A stretch of 64,000 bases of DNA from Candidatus Competibacteraceae bacterium (GTDB lineage Bacteria; Pseudomonadota; Gammaproteobacteria; Competibacterales; Competibacteraceae): the NCBI GenBank assembly GCA_016699715.1, contig CP065007.1, forward strand, positions 2,728,001 through 2,792,000, given 5' to 3'. Positions 25,299 through 34,880 of this stretch are shown in pieces; positions within the stretch are counted from its first letter, which is position 1, and each line of letters begins with the position of its first letter. The position numbers were made by a program, and so were the translations under genes. The notes under the pieces were generated by a model. The model did not search any database. It saw only the letters and a list, made by a program, of their open reading frames with translations, and was not told the origin of the DNA.

Positions 25299-25934
25299 TC
25301 AGGACGCGGCGGCGCGGATCGCGAGGAAATCCGTTGCCATCCGTTCGGGGTCCTGCGGCGGCGTGAAAATGGCGCGCAGTCGGCCTTGTGGGTCGATCAG
25401 GCTGATGGTCGAGGTATGGTCCATGGTGTAGTGCTCGGGGTCCTCCGGATTTTCCACCCGCTGGTAAAAAGCGTGCAGCGCCTTGAGCAACGGGCTTAGC
25501 GCTTCGGCCGAACCGGTCGCTCCCTGAAATTTCGGGTTGAAATAGCTGACGTATTCCCGCAGCCGCTCCGGCGTATCCCGCTGAGAGTCCACCGACACGA
25601 ACAGATAGGCCACATCGCCATCGGCGCCCGCCGCCGCCAGTCGTCGCTGCAAACGGTTCAGATCGGTCAACGCGAGTGGACAGACATCCGGGCAATAGCT
25701 GTAGCCGAAATAAAGAAACGTCCAGTGACCGAGCAGATCGTCGCCGGTGAACGGCCGGCCGCTGTGATGGATCAAGTGAAATGCGGGGAGCGCTTGAGCG
25801 TCCGGCAGATAAATCCCGGCGATGTCCGGCGGCGGACTGGGAGAGCGTAACAACCGCTCGCCCAACACCCAGCCCAGCGTCAGCGCCAGACTGCCCACCA
25901 GCGCCACTCCGAGCAATTTTCCGCGACGGGTCAT
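25299..25934 (-). CDS. SCO1/SenC family copper chaperone-like protein
   Basis: The 211-residue product has an N-terminal membrane anchor (LLGVALVGSLALTLGWVLG) and a thioredoxin-like fold. The copper-binding motif is CPDVC (Cys81, Cys85), with the distal ligand His173 in YTMDHTST. Family members deliver copper to the CuA site of cytochrome oxidase or act as thiol reductases. No oxidase gene is in the window, so the partner is unknown. It lies upstream of psd on the same strand. Confidence 0.9.
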   Translation of the reverse strand: MTRRGKLLGVALVGSLALTLGWVLGERLLRSPSPPPDIAGIYLPDAQALPAFHLIHHSGRPFTGDDLLGHWTFLYFGYSYCPDVCPLALTDLNRLQRRLAAAGADGDVAYLFVSVDSQRDTPERLREYVSYFNPKFQGATGSAEALSPLLKALHAFYQRVENPEDPEHYTMDHTSTISLIDPQGRLRAIFTPPQDPERMATDFLAIRAAAS

Positions 25935-26010
25935 GATTTTTCACCTCGATGGTCGGTTGTAACGGTAGAATTCTATCAATCCCGCCCTGCCTACATTGAG
26001 GAAACTTCCG

Positions 26011-26139
26011 ATGACGGCTCCAATCGATCCGGAAGATCCTGTTCCGCAAGCCATCGACAACCTGGCTCGACCCCCGACGGGTGGGAAGGCGTGGGGGGTT
26101 CCCTGCCCGGACGGCGGCTACAACATCATGGGTGGCTGA
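26011..26139 (+). CDS. Possible 42-residue small protein
   Basis: An ATG at 26011 preceded by GAGGAAAC opens 42 codons: MTAPIDPEDPVPQAIDNLAR, a GGKAW stretch, and a PCPDGGYNIMGG tail. It fills the otherwise empty gap between the SCO gene and prmB and ends 14 bases before a hairpin. No family is recognised. The ribosome site and terminal hairpin argue for translation, but length alone is not convincing. Confidence 0.3.
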   Translation: MTAPIDPEDPVPQAIDNLARPPTGGKAWGVPCPDGGYNIMGG

Positions 26140-26153
26140 ATACGTTCGCCCCG

Positions 26154-26170
26154 CTCTCCCGCCGGGAGAG
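26154..26170. repeat. Palindrome upstream of prmB
   Basis: CTCTCCC-GCC-GGGAGAG is a perfect 7-bp stem with a three-base loop. It is reminiscent of short palindromic elements scattered in GC-rich proteobacterial genomes. It has no T-run, so it is not a clear terminator. Confidence 0.45.
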
Positions 26171-26199
26171 AGGACCTTCAACTCCAAACTCGATTGCCG

Positions 26200-27105
26200 A
26201 TGAGCGACCACGACGACGTTCCAACCCACTTGTACACGATCCGCGACCTGATCCGCTGGGGCGCCAGCCGCATGAACGAGGCTGACCTGCACTTCGGCCA
26301 CGGCACCGACAATGCCATCGACGAAGCGGCGGCGCTGGTGCTGCATGCCCTGCATCTGCCGCCGGATTTACACGCCGAGTATTTTCAGTCGCGCCTGACA
26401 CCGACCGAAAAACAGGCGGTGCTTCATCTGCTGCAACGGCGTATCACCGAGCGCAAGCCCGCCGCTTATCTGACCCAGCGCGCCTGGTTCATGGGTCTGC
26501 CGTTCTACGTGGATGAGCGGGTGCTGGTGCCGCGCTCGCCGCTGGCGGAGCTGATCGAGCGGCATTTCGCGCCGTGGCTGCCGGACAGCCGCGCGGTCGG
26601 CGGCATCCTGGATCTGGGCACGGGCAGTGGCTGCATCGGCCTCGCCTGCGCCTATGCTTTTCCAGACGCGCGGGTGGATTTGGCCGATATCTCGGCCGAG
26701 GCGCTGGAAGTAGCACGGCGCAACGTGGACGAACACGGGCTGGAAGATCAGGTCGAGGTGATTCAGTCCGATCTGTTTTCGGCGCTGAAGGGCCGCCATT
26801 ACGACCTGATCATCAGCAACCCGCCCTATGTCGGCCTGGAAGAACTGGACAGCCTGCCGGCCGAATACCAGCACGAACCGCGACTGGGCCTGGTGGCCGG
26901 CGCGGAAGGCTTGGACGTGGTGGTGGAAATCCTGCGCCAGGCCGCTGACTACCTGAGCCGCGACGGCCTGCTGATCGTCGAGGTCGGTAACGCCCAGTAC
27001 GCGCTGTGCGCGGCGCTCCCCGATGTACCGTTTACCTGGTTGGAATTCGAACATGGCGGGCAAGGGGTGTTTCTGTTGAACGCCGCGCAACTGCGCCGGC
27101 TGTAA
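26200..27105 (+). CDS. prmB: 50S ribosomal protein L3 glutamine N5-methyltransferase PrmB
   Basis: PrmB methylates a glutamine of ribosomal protein L3. The product has about 301 residues. The SAM-binding site is LDLGTGSGCIGLACA, and the catalytic NPPY motif is in LIISNPPYVGLEEL. The PrmB-type N-terminal part (TIRDLIRWGASRMNEADL, FGHGTDNAIDEAAALVLHAL) separates it from PrmC. The ATG at 26200 is chosen over an in-frame TTG at 26194. It is followed by hemN after nine bases. Confidence 0.94.
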   Translation: MSDHDDVPTHLYTIRDLIRWGASRMNEADLHFGHGTDNAIDEAAALVLHALHLPPDLHAEYFQSRLTPTEKQAVLHLLQRRITERKPAAYLTQRAWFMGLPFYVDERVLVPRSPLAELIERHFAPWLPDSRAVGGILDLGTGSGCIGLACAYAFPDARVDLADISAEALEVARRNVDEHGLEDQVEVIQSDLFSALKGRHYDLIISNPPYVGLEELDSLPAEYQHEPRLGLVAGAEGLDVVVEILRQAADYLSRDGLLIVEVGNAQYALCAALPDVPFTWLEFEHGGQGVFLLNAAQLRRL

Positions 27106-27114
27106 GGGGCGTCC

Positions 27115-28497
27115 ATGAACACCAACCTCGTTTTCGACCTCGCCTTGATCCGCAAATACGACAAGGCCGGACCGCGCTACACGTCCTACCCGACCGCCGT
27201 GCAGTTTCACGAGGGCTTCGGCGAAGCGGAGTATCGCGAGCAGGCCATTGCCAGCAACGCTAGTGGCCGGCCGCTGTCGCTGTACCTTCACATTCCGTTC
27301 TGCGATACCGTCTGCTTTTACTGCGCCTGCAACAAGATCGTCACCAAGAACCGCCGCCACACCGCGCCCTATCTGGATCATCTGCACCGGGAAATCGCCC
27401 TGCAGGGCGCGCTGTTCGACCAGTCCCGGCCGGTGACGCAACTGCATTGGGGCGGCGGTACGCCCACCTTCGTCAGCGCCGCCGAGATGCGGGAATTGAT
27501 GCGGGTGACGGGCGAGCACTTCCACCTGCTGGACAACGACCGCGGTGAATATTCCATCGAAGTGGACCCGCGCGAGACCGATGACCGCACCATTGCCCTG
27601 TTGCGTGAGCTGGGATTCAACCGGCTGAGCCTGGGGGTGCAGGATTTCGATCCGCAAGTGCAACGGGCGGTCAACCGGCTTCAACCCCAAGAGATCACCT
27701 TCGCGACGATGGACGCCGCTCGGCGCGAGGGCTTCAAGTCGATCAGCGTGGATCTGATCTACGGCCTGCCGCACCAAAGCGCCGCCCGTTTCGGTCACAC
27801 CGTGGACATCCTGATCGCTCGGGACCCCGACCGGATTTCGGTGTTCAATTACGCGCATCTGCCGGAGCTGTTCAAAACTCAGCGCCAGATCGACGTCAAT
27901 GCCTTGCCGCCGCCGGCGGAGAAACTGGAGATCCTCAAGACCACCATCGAGCGACTCACCGCGGCGGGCTACGTTTACATCGGGATGGACCATTTCGCCA
28001 AGCCGGACGACGAGCTGGCGCGGGCGCAGCAGGCGGGTACGCTGTACCGCAATTTCCAGGGTTACAGCACCCATGCCGATTGCGATCTGATCGGCCTGGG
28101 CGTGACCTCCATCGGCATGGTCGGCGACAGCTACAGCCAGAACCACAAGACACTGGAGGCGTATTACGCCCGGATCGACGAGGGGCGGCTGGCGGTGTTC
28201 CGGGGGGTGGGACTGGAGGCCGACGACCGCTTGCGGCGAGCGGTGATCAGCGGCTTGATCTGCCACTTCAGCCTGGATTTTGCCGCCGTCGAGCAACGGT
28301 TCGGCGTCGCGTTCCGGGAGTATTTCGCGGTGGAGTTGGCGGATCTGAGCGAGCTGCAAGCGGACGGGCTACTGGAGCTGTCGGAAACCGGCATCCGGGT
28401 ACTGCCGCCGGGCCGGTTGCTGATCCGCAATATCTGCATGGTGTTCGACCGGTATTTGCGCGCGCAACGGCAACAACGGTTTTCCAGGGTGATTTGA
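27115..28497 (+). CDS. hemN: Oxygen-independent coproporphyrinogen III oxidase HemN
   Basis: HemN is a radical-SAM enzyme for anaerobic haem synthesis. The 460-residue product has GPRYTSYPTAVQF, the cluster motif CDTVCFYCAC (Cys63, Cys67, Cys70, with Cys72), HWGGGTPTF, and ISVDLIYGLPHQ. The length and the full C-terminal HemN domain separate it from HemW. It is probably in an operon with prmB. Confidence 0.95.
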   Translation: MNTNLVFDLALIRKYDKAGPRYTSYPTAVQFHEGFGEAEYREQAIASNASGRPLSLYLHIPFCDTVCFYCACNKIVTKNRRHTAPYLDHLHREIALQGALFDQSRPVTQLHWGGGTPTFVSAAEMRELMRVTGEHFHLLDNDRGEYSIEVDPRETDDRTIALLRELGFNRLSLGVQDFDPQVQRAVNRLQPQEITFATMDAARREGFKSISVDLIYGLPHQSAARFGHTVDILIARDPDRISVFNYAHLPELFKTQRQIDVNALPPPAEKLEILKTTIERLTAAGYVYIGMDHFAKPDDELARAQQAGTLYRNFQGYSTHADCDLIGLGVTSIGMVGDSYSQNHKTLEAYYARIDEGRLAVFRGVGLEADDRLRRAVISGLICHFSLDFAAVEQRFGVAFREYFAVELADLSELQADGLLELSETGIRVLPPGRLLIRNICMVFDRYLRAQRQQRFSRVI

Positions 28498-28777
28498 GCC
28501 GGAGTCCGGCTCGACTACTCGATGCCTTCCCATTACCCTCGCCATTCAAAAAGTGGGGCTCCGCGGTGCCACCACAAAACCATTGGGTTTGTCTGGAATC
28601 TAGCGGAACCCGTGGTATTTTCATGTGGATTTCGAGTCTAAAAGAGCCATGGGCGGTTCTGGCTTAAAGAAAGATCGAAGTAAAGTAAGCCAGATGCCTG
28701 GACTTCATGTGGCCCACCGAACCCATCGGAGGTTCACCCAACGGTAGATCCACCTGGTCGCGCCGGGAGCACTGACC

Positions 28778-31700
28778 ATGAAGCAGCACAAAGATTCATT
28801 GCCCGAAGCTGCCGAACTGCGCCGTCGCGCGGAAGCGCGGCTGCGGCAGACCTTGCCTGACGCTGGCCCCCTGACCCGGCAAGCGGCCCTGCGGCTGCTG
28901 CACGAACTGCAAGTCCACCAGATCGAATTGGAAATACAGAACGAGGAACTGGCGCGGACGCGCGACCAGCTCGAACGCAGTCTGGAACGCTACGTCGATC
29001 TCTACGACTTCGCGCCGGTCGGCTACTTCACCCTGACCGACGACGGGACTATTCGCGAGCTCAACCTGACCGCCGCCACCCTGCTGGGCCAGGAACGCGC
29101 TCGCCTGATCGGCCGACGGCTGGGGGTGTTCGTGGCCGAAGGCAGCCGGCCGTGCTTTAAGGCCTTTCTCGGGCAGATCATGGCGGGAACGGGGGGAGAA
29201 TCCTGCGAAGTTGCTCTCGCCGCCACTGGAGCACCACCGCGCTACCTGCATCTGCGCTGTGTCTGTAGCAAACCCTGCACGGATGGGCTGTGCCGCGTCT
29301 CGGCGCTGGACATCACCGAACGCCACCGGAGCGAAGAGGAAACGAGTGCCTCGCGCCGCTTCTGGCAGGCGACCCTGGATTCGCTGCCGTTCCATATCGC
29401 CATCCTGGACGAGCAGGGCGTCATCCTGGACGTCAACGCCGCCTGGAAGCGGTTTGCCGATGCCAACGATCTGAACAATTCCGATTACGGCCTGGGGCGG
29501 AACTATCTGGCCGTTTGCGACGCCGCGGCATCCTCGGACGTGGAAGCCGGCACGGTGGCGGTCGGCATTCGCGCCGTGCTGGCCGGGACGTCAGCCCTGT
29601 TTACCCTGGAATACCCCTGCCACACCCCCGACCACCAGCACTGGTTTTTGCTGCGCGTCACCCCGTTCGCCGGGGTCGAGCCGGCGCGGGTGGTGGTGAC
29701 GCACTCCGATATCACCGAGCGCAAGCGGGTGGCGGAAGAATTGCGGCGCAGCGAGGCGCAATACCGGGAGATCATCGAAACTTCTCGGGATGGTTTCTGG
29801 ATCGCCGATCGCCAGGGCCGCCTGCTGGAAGTGAACGAGGCGTACGCGCGCCAGTCGGGCTACAGTCGCGACGAACTTCGCGCGATGCACATTGCCGATC
29901 TGGATGTGAGCGAGAACCCCGAGGAGGTCGCCGCCCATGTCAAAAAGGCCATGCGGGAAGGCAGCGGCCTGTTTCAGACCCTGCACCGGGCCAAAAGTGG
30001 CCGAATCTGGCGGGCCGAGATCAATGTCGCCTGGTTTGCCGAAGGAGAGCGATTTTTCGTCTTCATCCGCGACCTCTACCGCCGGCAGCAGTCCGAAATG
30101 CTGCTCAAAGCCCGCCTGGAACTGTCCGAAATGGTCGCGACGGCCAGCCTGGACGATCTGCTGCGCACGGCGCTGGACAAGGCGGAACACTTCACTGGCA
30201 GCCAGATCAGCTTCTTCCATTTCGTCGATCCCGATCAGGACACCCTGACCCTGCAAACCTGGTCCAGTCACACCCTGAAAATATGCACCGCCACTGGCCA
30301 GGGGCTGCACTATCCGGTTAGCCAGGCCGGAGTCTGGGCTGACTGCCTGCGCCAGCGTCAGCCGGTCATTCACAATCACTATGCCGATTTGCCCAATCGG
30401 CACGGTCTGCCCGAGGGGCATGTCCCGCTGATCCGGGAACTGACCGTACCGGTCATCAGCGGCGGGCAGGTGGTGGCCCTGGTCGGTGTCGGCAACAAAC
30501 CGGAGGACTACACCGATGCCGACGTGGAGGTGATGCGGCAGTTGACCGATCTGATGATGGATGTAGTCGAGCGCAAGCGGGCCGAAGAGCGGATCACGCA
30601 TCTGGCCTATCACGACGCCCTCACCCAATTGCCCAATCGGGTGCTGCTGGCCGACCGCTTGCAGCAGGCCATGGCCCAGGCCCGGCGCGACCGGCAACGG
30701 CTGGCGGTGTGCTACCTGGACCTGGACGACTTCAAGCCCATCAACGACCGGTGGGGGCACGCCGTGGGGGATCGGGTGCTGATCGAGGTGGCCCAGCGCC
30801 TGAAGCAGTGCGTGCGCGGCGGCGACACGGTGGCGCGTTTGGGTGGCGACGAGTTCGTGCTGTTGCTGAGCGATCTGCGCGACGTGGAGGAATGCGAGCA
30901 CGCCATCGACCGGGTGATGATGGCGTTGCAGGTTCCCTTTAGCGTAGCCGGCCAGCCGACCTTGCTCACCGCTAGTGTGGGGGTCACCCTGTATCCGGAC
31001 GACAGTTCCGACCCCGACACGCTGCTCCGCCACGTCGATCAGGTCATGTATGCCGCCAAGCAGGTCGGCGGCAACCGCTATCAGTGGTTCGACGCCGAGC
31101 ACGATCGCCGCGCCCGCGATTACCGCACGATCCTGCACTGGGTCGAGGCCGGGCTGACGGCCGGGGAATTCCGCCTGTATTACCAACCCAAAGTGGACAT
31201 GCGCCGGGGCGCGGTGATCGGCGCCGAAGCGCTGATCCGCTGGCAGCACCCGGACGAGGGTCTGCTGCCGCCCGTGCGGTTTATGCCCGCCGTCGAAACC
31301 AGCCCTCTGGCGATTGCCGTCGGCCAGTGGGTGATGCGGGAGGCGCTGCGGCAGATGGCTGCCTGGGCGGCGCGGGGCCTGACGCTGCCGGTGAGCATCA
31401 ACCTGTCCGGTCGCGACTTGCAGCAACCGGATTTTACCGCCCGGCTGCAAAAACTGCTGGCGGAATACCCGGAGGTGCCCCCGGACTGGCTCGAACTGGA
31501 AATCCTGGAGACGGCCGCCCTGGAAGACCTGAGCGTTGTTTCCACGCGTATCAGGGACTGCCAGGCGCTGGGTGTGCGTTTCGCGCTGGACGATTTCGGC
31601 ACCGGCTACTCCTCTCTGACTTACCTGCGGCATTTGCCGGTGCAGTTGCTCAAGATCGATCAATCCTTCGTGCGCGACCTGCTGGCGGACACTGAGGCGC

Positions 31701-31909
31701 AGGCTATTGTCGAGGGCGTGATCGGTCTCTCCGCCGCTTTCCGGCGCGAAGTGATCGCCGAAGGCGTGGAAACCATCGCACACGGCCGCCAGTTGCTCGA
31801 TCTGGGCTGCAACCTCGCCCAGGGCTACGGCATCGCCCGGCCGATGCCGCCGGAGCAGATCCCGGACTGGGTGGCCGGCTGGCGCCCGCCCGAGGCGTGG
31901 GTGGATTGA
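28778..31909 (+). CDS. PAS-PAS-PAS-GAF-GGDEF-EAL c-di-GMP signalling protein
   Basis: This 1043-residue cytosolic protein has an N-terminal coiled segment (LHELQVHQIELEIQNEELAR), three PAS domains (about residues 65-185, 190-315, 325-445), a GAF domain (about 455-605), GGDEF, and EAL. The cyclase site is intact (LGGDEF near 688), and the phosphodiesterase site is intact (AEALIRW near 816; DDFGTGYSS near 937). Either activity is possible. Unlike the FimX-like protein, it should be enzymatically active. No membrane segment is seen. It is monocistronic. Confidence 0.92.
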   Translation: MKQHKDSLPEAAELRRRAEARLRQTLPDAGPLTRQAALRLLHELQVHQIELEIQNEELARTRDQLERSLERYVDLYDFAPVGYFTLTDDGTIRELNLTAATLLGQERARLIGRRLGVFVAEGSRPCFKAFLGQIMAGTGGESCEVALAATGAPPRYLHLRCVCSKPCTDGLCRVSALDITERHRSEEETSASRRFWQATLDSLPFHIAILDEQGVILDVNAAWKRFADANDLNNSDYGLGRNYLAVCDAAASSDVEAGTVAVGIRAVLAGTSALFTLEYPCHTPDHQHWFLLRVTPFAGVEPARVVVTHSDITERKRVAEELRRSEAQYREIIETSRDGFWIADRQGRLLEVNEAYARQSGYSRDELRAMHIADLDVSENPEEVAAHVKKAMREGSGLFQTLHRAKSGRIWRAEINVAWFAEGERFFVFIRDLYRRQQSEMLLKARLELSEMVATASLDDLLRTALDKAEHFTGSQISFFHFVDPDQDTLTLQTWSSHTLKICTATGQGLHYPVSQAGVWADCLRQRQPVIHNHYADLPNRHGLPEGHVPLIRELTVPVISGGQVVALVGVGNKPEDYTDADVEVMRQLTDLMMDVVERKRAEERITHLAYHDALTQLPNRVLLADRLQQAMAQARRDRQRLAVCYLDLDDFKPINDRWGHAVGDRVLIEVAQRLKQCVRGGDTVARLGGDEFVLLLSDLRDVEECEHAIDRVMMALQVPFSVAGQPTLLTASVGVTLYPDDSSDPDTLLRHVDQVMYAAKQVGGNRYQWFDAEHDRRARDYRTILHWVEAGLTAGEFRLYYQPKVDMRRGAVIGAEALIRWQHPDEGLLPPVRFMPAVETSPLAIAVGQWVMREALRQMAAWAARGLTLPVSINLSGRDLQQPDFTARLQKLLAEYPEVPPDWLELEILETAALEDLSVVSTRIRDCQALGVRFALDDFGTGYSSLTYLRHLPVQLLKIDQSFVRDLLADTEAQAIVEGVIGLSAAFRREVIAEGVETIAHGRQLLDLGCNLAQGYGIARPMPPEQIPDWVAGWRPPEAWVD

Positions 31910-31922
31910 ATACGATGAGGTG

Positions 31923-32972
31923 TCAACGCGCCTGGTCGACGTCCGGTTCGATCCATTCCCGCAGCACGGTGGTCGCGTAGGCGCCGGCCGGCAGACGGAA
32001 GCCGAGTACGGCGACGCCGGGGGCGGACCATTCCAGCGTCGCGTCCCGCACCATCAGCCGCAAGGCCCGTCGCTCCTGCTTCAGCCCCGCCGCCGCCAAT
32101 CCGTCGCGAAAAAGGGGCAGCAGGGCGGCCACCGCCGTTTCCAGATCCCGCTCCGCGCCGGTGCTGAATAATTCCCCGATGCCCCACAGCGGGCCGGTCG
32201 GATGCAGGTCGAAAGCGGCGACCCGCTGGCGGATCGCGTCGTCCGCCTCCTCAATCGCGAAGATGCTGTGGCTGCCGGCCAGCATCAACACTTCACCGGG
32301 CATCGCCTGATTCCAGGTGCCCTCGATCACTCGCCGGGCCAGCACGGCGTTGAACAGCGCCGAGCGGGCGGCGGACAGATACAGCCCCCGTTGTTGGCGG
32401 TCACGCACCTTCTCTCGTTTCTCGAACATCGCTGCGGCCCGTTCCAGATTGCCGCCCTCCCTGCCGAAGCGTTGCTCGCCGAAATAGTTGGGGACGCCGG
32501 TCGCGGCGATGCGTTCGAAACGCGCCGCCAGTTCGGCCGGATCGCCGTCCAACTCGCGCACCACGATGCGAAAGGCGTTGCCGCGTAGAGCGCCGTGCCG
32601 CAGCTTGCGGGAATGGCGTGCCGCTTCGAGTACCGTAAAGTCGGGGTCGGGGTCGGTGCTCCAGTCCGGGTCGGCCTTGCCGGGCAGATGCACCGAGAAC
32701 CATTGCTCGGTGACGGCGTGGCGGTCCTTCAATCCGGCGTAGCTTACCGCGCCCGGCGGCACGCCGGCTCGTCGCGCCAGTTGCCGGGCCACCCAGTCGG
32801 TGTTGGCGCCACGCTTGCGCACCCACAGCCAGATATGCTCGCCGGCGCCGTCCGGGGCGAAATCCAGTTCCTCGCGCACCTGAAAATCCTCGGGCGTGGC
32901 GCGCAGCCGCCCTCGCGCGTGGGGTTGGCCATAAGCGTGGGGAAGAGTGGCGGGACCGGAATCATCAAACAT
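31923..32972 (-). CDS. truD: tRNA pseudouridine(13) synthase TruD
   Basis: TruD makes pseudouridine 13 in tRNA-Glu. The 349-residue product has RATPEDFQVREEL, the catalytic YAGLKDRHAVTEQWFSV block (Asp83), and the TruD insertion domain with GVPNYFGEQRFGR. In the family it commonly sits next to ispF, as here (after a short gap on the same strand). It is convergent with the PAS-GGDEF-EAL gene. Confidence 0.95.
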   Translation of the reverse strand: MFDDSGPATLPHAYGQPHARGRLRATPEDFQVREELDFAPDGAGEHIWLWVRKRGANTDWVARQLARRAGVPPGAVSYAGLKDRHAVTEQWFSVHLPGKADPDWSTDPDPDFTVLEAARHSRKLRHGALRGNAFRIVVRELDGDPAELAARFERIAATGVPNYFGEQRFGREGGNLERAAAMFEKREKVRDRQQRGLYLSAARSALFNAVLARRVIEGTWNQAMPGEVLMLAGSHSIFAIEEADDAIRQRVAAFDLHPTGPLWGIGELFSTGAERDLETAVAALLPLFRDGLAAAGLKQERRALRLMVRDATLEWSAPGVAVLGFRLPAGAYATTVLREWIEPDVDQAR

Positions 32973-33107
32973 GGCGGTTGCGGCGAGGTGGTGGTCGTGG
33001 GAAGGAACGAATAGAGGCTTGAGCCCATTCGGGCAATCTGCTGGCGCGCATGGCGTCCTTCCGTTGCGGGCGCGGATTGGAGCGGATTGGAGCGGGCTGA
33101 GCGTCGC

Positions 33108-34391
33108 TTAAAACACCATCACCACCGCGTGAACGGCGATGCCCTCGCCGCGGCCGACATAGCCCAACCGCTCGGTGGTGGTGGCCTTGAGGTTGACCCG
33201 GCCCGGTTCGATGCGCAGGTCGGCGGCGATGTGCTCTCGCATGGCGGGAATGTGCGGAGCCATTTGGGGGGCTTGGGCAACGAGGGTGGCGTCCACATTA
33301 CCGGCCGTCAGATGTTGTTCGCGCAGCAGCGCCGCCACCCGCCGCAGCAGAATCCGGCTATCGATGTTCTTGAACTCCGCGTTGCTATCGGGAAAGTGGC
33401 GGCCGATGTCGCCCAAGCCGGCCGCGCCCAGCAATGCATCGCACAGGGCATGCAGCAGCACGTCGCCATCGGAATGAGCGACCAGTCCACGAGCGTGTGG
33501 GATGCGGACCCCGCCCAGGGTAATGAACTCGCCTGGCCCGAAGGCGTGTACGTCGAAACCGTGACCGATGCGCGGGTGTCCAGGGTTTGAGGGCTGGGAG
33601 GCGGGAGGGGTATAGGGAGCAGGGGATTGTTCCGCGTCCTGTCCTCTGTCCTCCGCGCTCTGTTTTTTAGCGAGATAAAACTCGGCCAAAGCCAGATCCT
33701 CCGGTCGGGTGATTTTCAGGTTGTCCGCCCGACCCTCGATCAGCCGGGGGGAGAAACCGGCCGCCTCCAGCGCCGCTGCCTCGTCCGTTACCAGCAGGTC
33801 GCGAGCCAATGCCGCGCGCAGGGATGTGTGCAGCAGCTCCAGCCGGAACATTTGCGGGGTCAGCGCATGCCAAAGCCGTGACCGATCCACGGTGGTCGCC
33901 ACTCGCCCGGCCTCGTCCGCCTGTTTCAGGGTGTCGCGCACCGGCGCGGCCAGCAAGCCGCCGACCGGATCATTCGCCAGCTCGTCCAACAGCCGGTCCA
34001 GATCCTGGTCGCTCAGGCAGGGGCGGGCGGCGTCGTGTACCAGGACCCAGTCGCTGGGATGCGCGTGCCCGCGCAGTGCCTCCAATCCGTTCAACACCGA
34101 ATGGCAGCGTTCCGCGCCGCCCTCGGTCACCCACAACGGTTTGGCGGGCGCGAGATCCGCGGCCATCGCCGGCCACCATTCATCCTCGGCCCCGACCGCC
34201 ACCACCAGGCCGGCAATGCGCGGGTGCCGCAGGAAAATATTCAGGGTGTGGGCGATGACCGAGCGGCCGGCCAGCGGCAGATATTGTTTGGGGATGGCCG
34301 AACCCATGCGTTTGCCGGCGCCGGCGGCGGGTATCAGCACCCAATACCGGGGAGCGGCCGAGGAGGGTCGGGATTTGGGATGTTGGCTCAA
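33108..34391 (-). CDS. ispDF: Bifunctional IspD-IspF fusion (MEP isoprenoid pathway)
   Basis: The first about 240 residues are MEP cytidylyltransferase (AAGAGKRMGSAIPKQYLPL, VLVHDAARPC, TDEAAALEAAGF). The last about 155 are MEcPP synthase (RIGHGFDVHAFGPG, HSDGDVLLHALCDALLGA, VNLKATTTERLG). They catalyse steps three and five of the pathway. Separate genes are usual in gammaproteobacteria. Here a Gln/Pro/Ser-rich linker of about 35 residues joins them, with repeat-like DNA (33584-33668). The frame is continuous with no internal stop. Confidence 0.93.
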   Translation of the reverse strand: MSQHPKSRPSSAAPRYWVLIPAAGAGKRMGSAIPKQYLPLAGRSVIAHTLNIFLRHPRIAGLVVAVGAEDEWWPAMAADLAPAKPLWVTEGGAERCHSVLNGLEALRGHAHPSDWVLVHDAARPCLSDQDLDRLLDELANDPVGGLLAAPVRDTLKQADEAGRVATTVDRSRLWHALTPQMFRLELLHTSLRAALARDLLVTDEAAALEAAGFSPRLIEGRADNLKITRPEDLALAEFYLAKKQSAEDRGQDAEQSPAPYTPPASQPSNPGHPRIGHGFDVHAFGPGEFITLGGVRIPHARGLVAHSDGDVLLHALCDALLGAAGLGDIGRHFPDSNAEFKNIDSRILLRRVAALLREQHLTAGNVDATLVAQAPQMAPHIPAMREHIAADLRIEPGRVNLKATTTERLGYVGRGEGIAVHAVVMVF

Positions 34392-34726
34392 TGCTGTCGC
34401 CCGGAAGAGGGTTTATCGGCGGGCGGGCTGGATGGATTCGGGGTCGCGTCCGGCGGCTGCTCAAGCAAGCGATAGAAGGTCTCGTCCTTGCGGATCATAC
34501 CCATGTCGGAGCGCGCCCGCTCCTCGATGGCCATCAAACCGCGCTTCAGGTCTTCAACCTCGGCCGCCAGCGCGCTGTTGCGCTCGGCCAGCGCCGCGTT
34601 GTCCTCCTGTTGTACCTGGACGGCGATTTGCAGGGCGTGGGTTTGTCGGACGCCGTCTTCGGCGATCCATAACAGGTATTGTAGAAAGACCAGCACGGCG
34701 ATGAGCGCCGCCACCAGGATCTGCAT
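34388..34726 (-). CDS. ftsB: Cell division protein FtsB
   Basis: FtsB forms the FtsQLB divisome complex. The 112-residue product has an N-terminal membrane segment (LVAALIAVLVFLQYLLWIA), then a coiled coil (QQEDNAALAERNSALAAEVEDLKRG region) and the conserved ARSDMGMIRKDETFYRLLE. The C-terminal tail is Pro/Ser-rich. The eno-ftsB-ispD order is the classical gammaproteobacterial one. Its stop overlaps the ispDF start. Confidence 0.92.
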   Translation of the reverse strand: MQILVAALIAVLVFLQYLLWIAEDGVRQTHALQIAVQVQQEDNAALAERNSALAAEVEDLKRGLMAIEERARSDMGMIRKDETFYRLLEQPPDATPNPSSPPADKPSSGRQH

Positions 34727-34784
34727 GATTCGGGAATCGTGAAAAGGGAAGTGGGATCTTGCGGCGCCGCTGGGGCGGATCGGT

Positions 34785-34831
34785 GCTTCCGCGCGCCCTC
34801 GGACCCCGTTGGGGCGAGGAAGCGCGGAAGC
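34785..34831. terminator. Long hairpin between eno and ftsB
   Basis: GCTTCCGCGC (34785-34794) pairs perfectly with GCGCGGAAGC (34822-34831), with an inner CCTCG/CGAGG stem. It lies in the 154-base gap downstream of eno. No T-run follows on the minus strand, so it may attenuate or stabilise RNA rather than terminate. Confidence 0.4.
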
Positions 34832-34880
34832 CGCTCCAGGCTCGAAGGATAAGGAGCCGGAGCAGCCGTTCAGGTTCCGC

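Noticed and set aside
29591..31783. A 730-residue open frame antisense to the PAS-GGDEF-EAL gene
   Set aside because: Shadow frame; the plus-strand gene has intact catalytic motifs.
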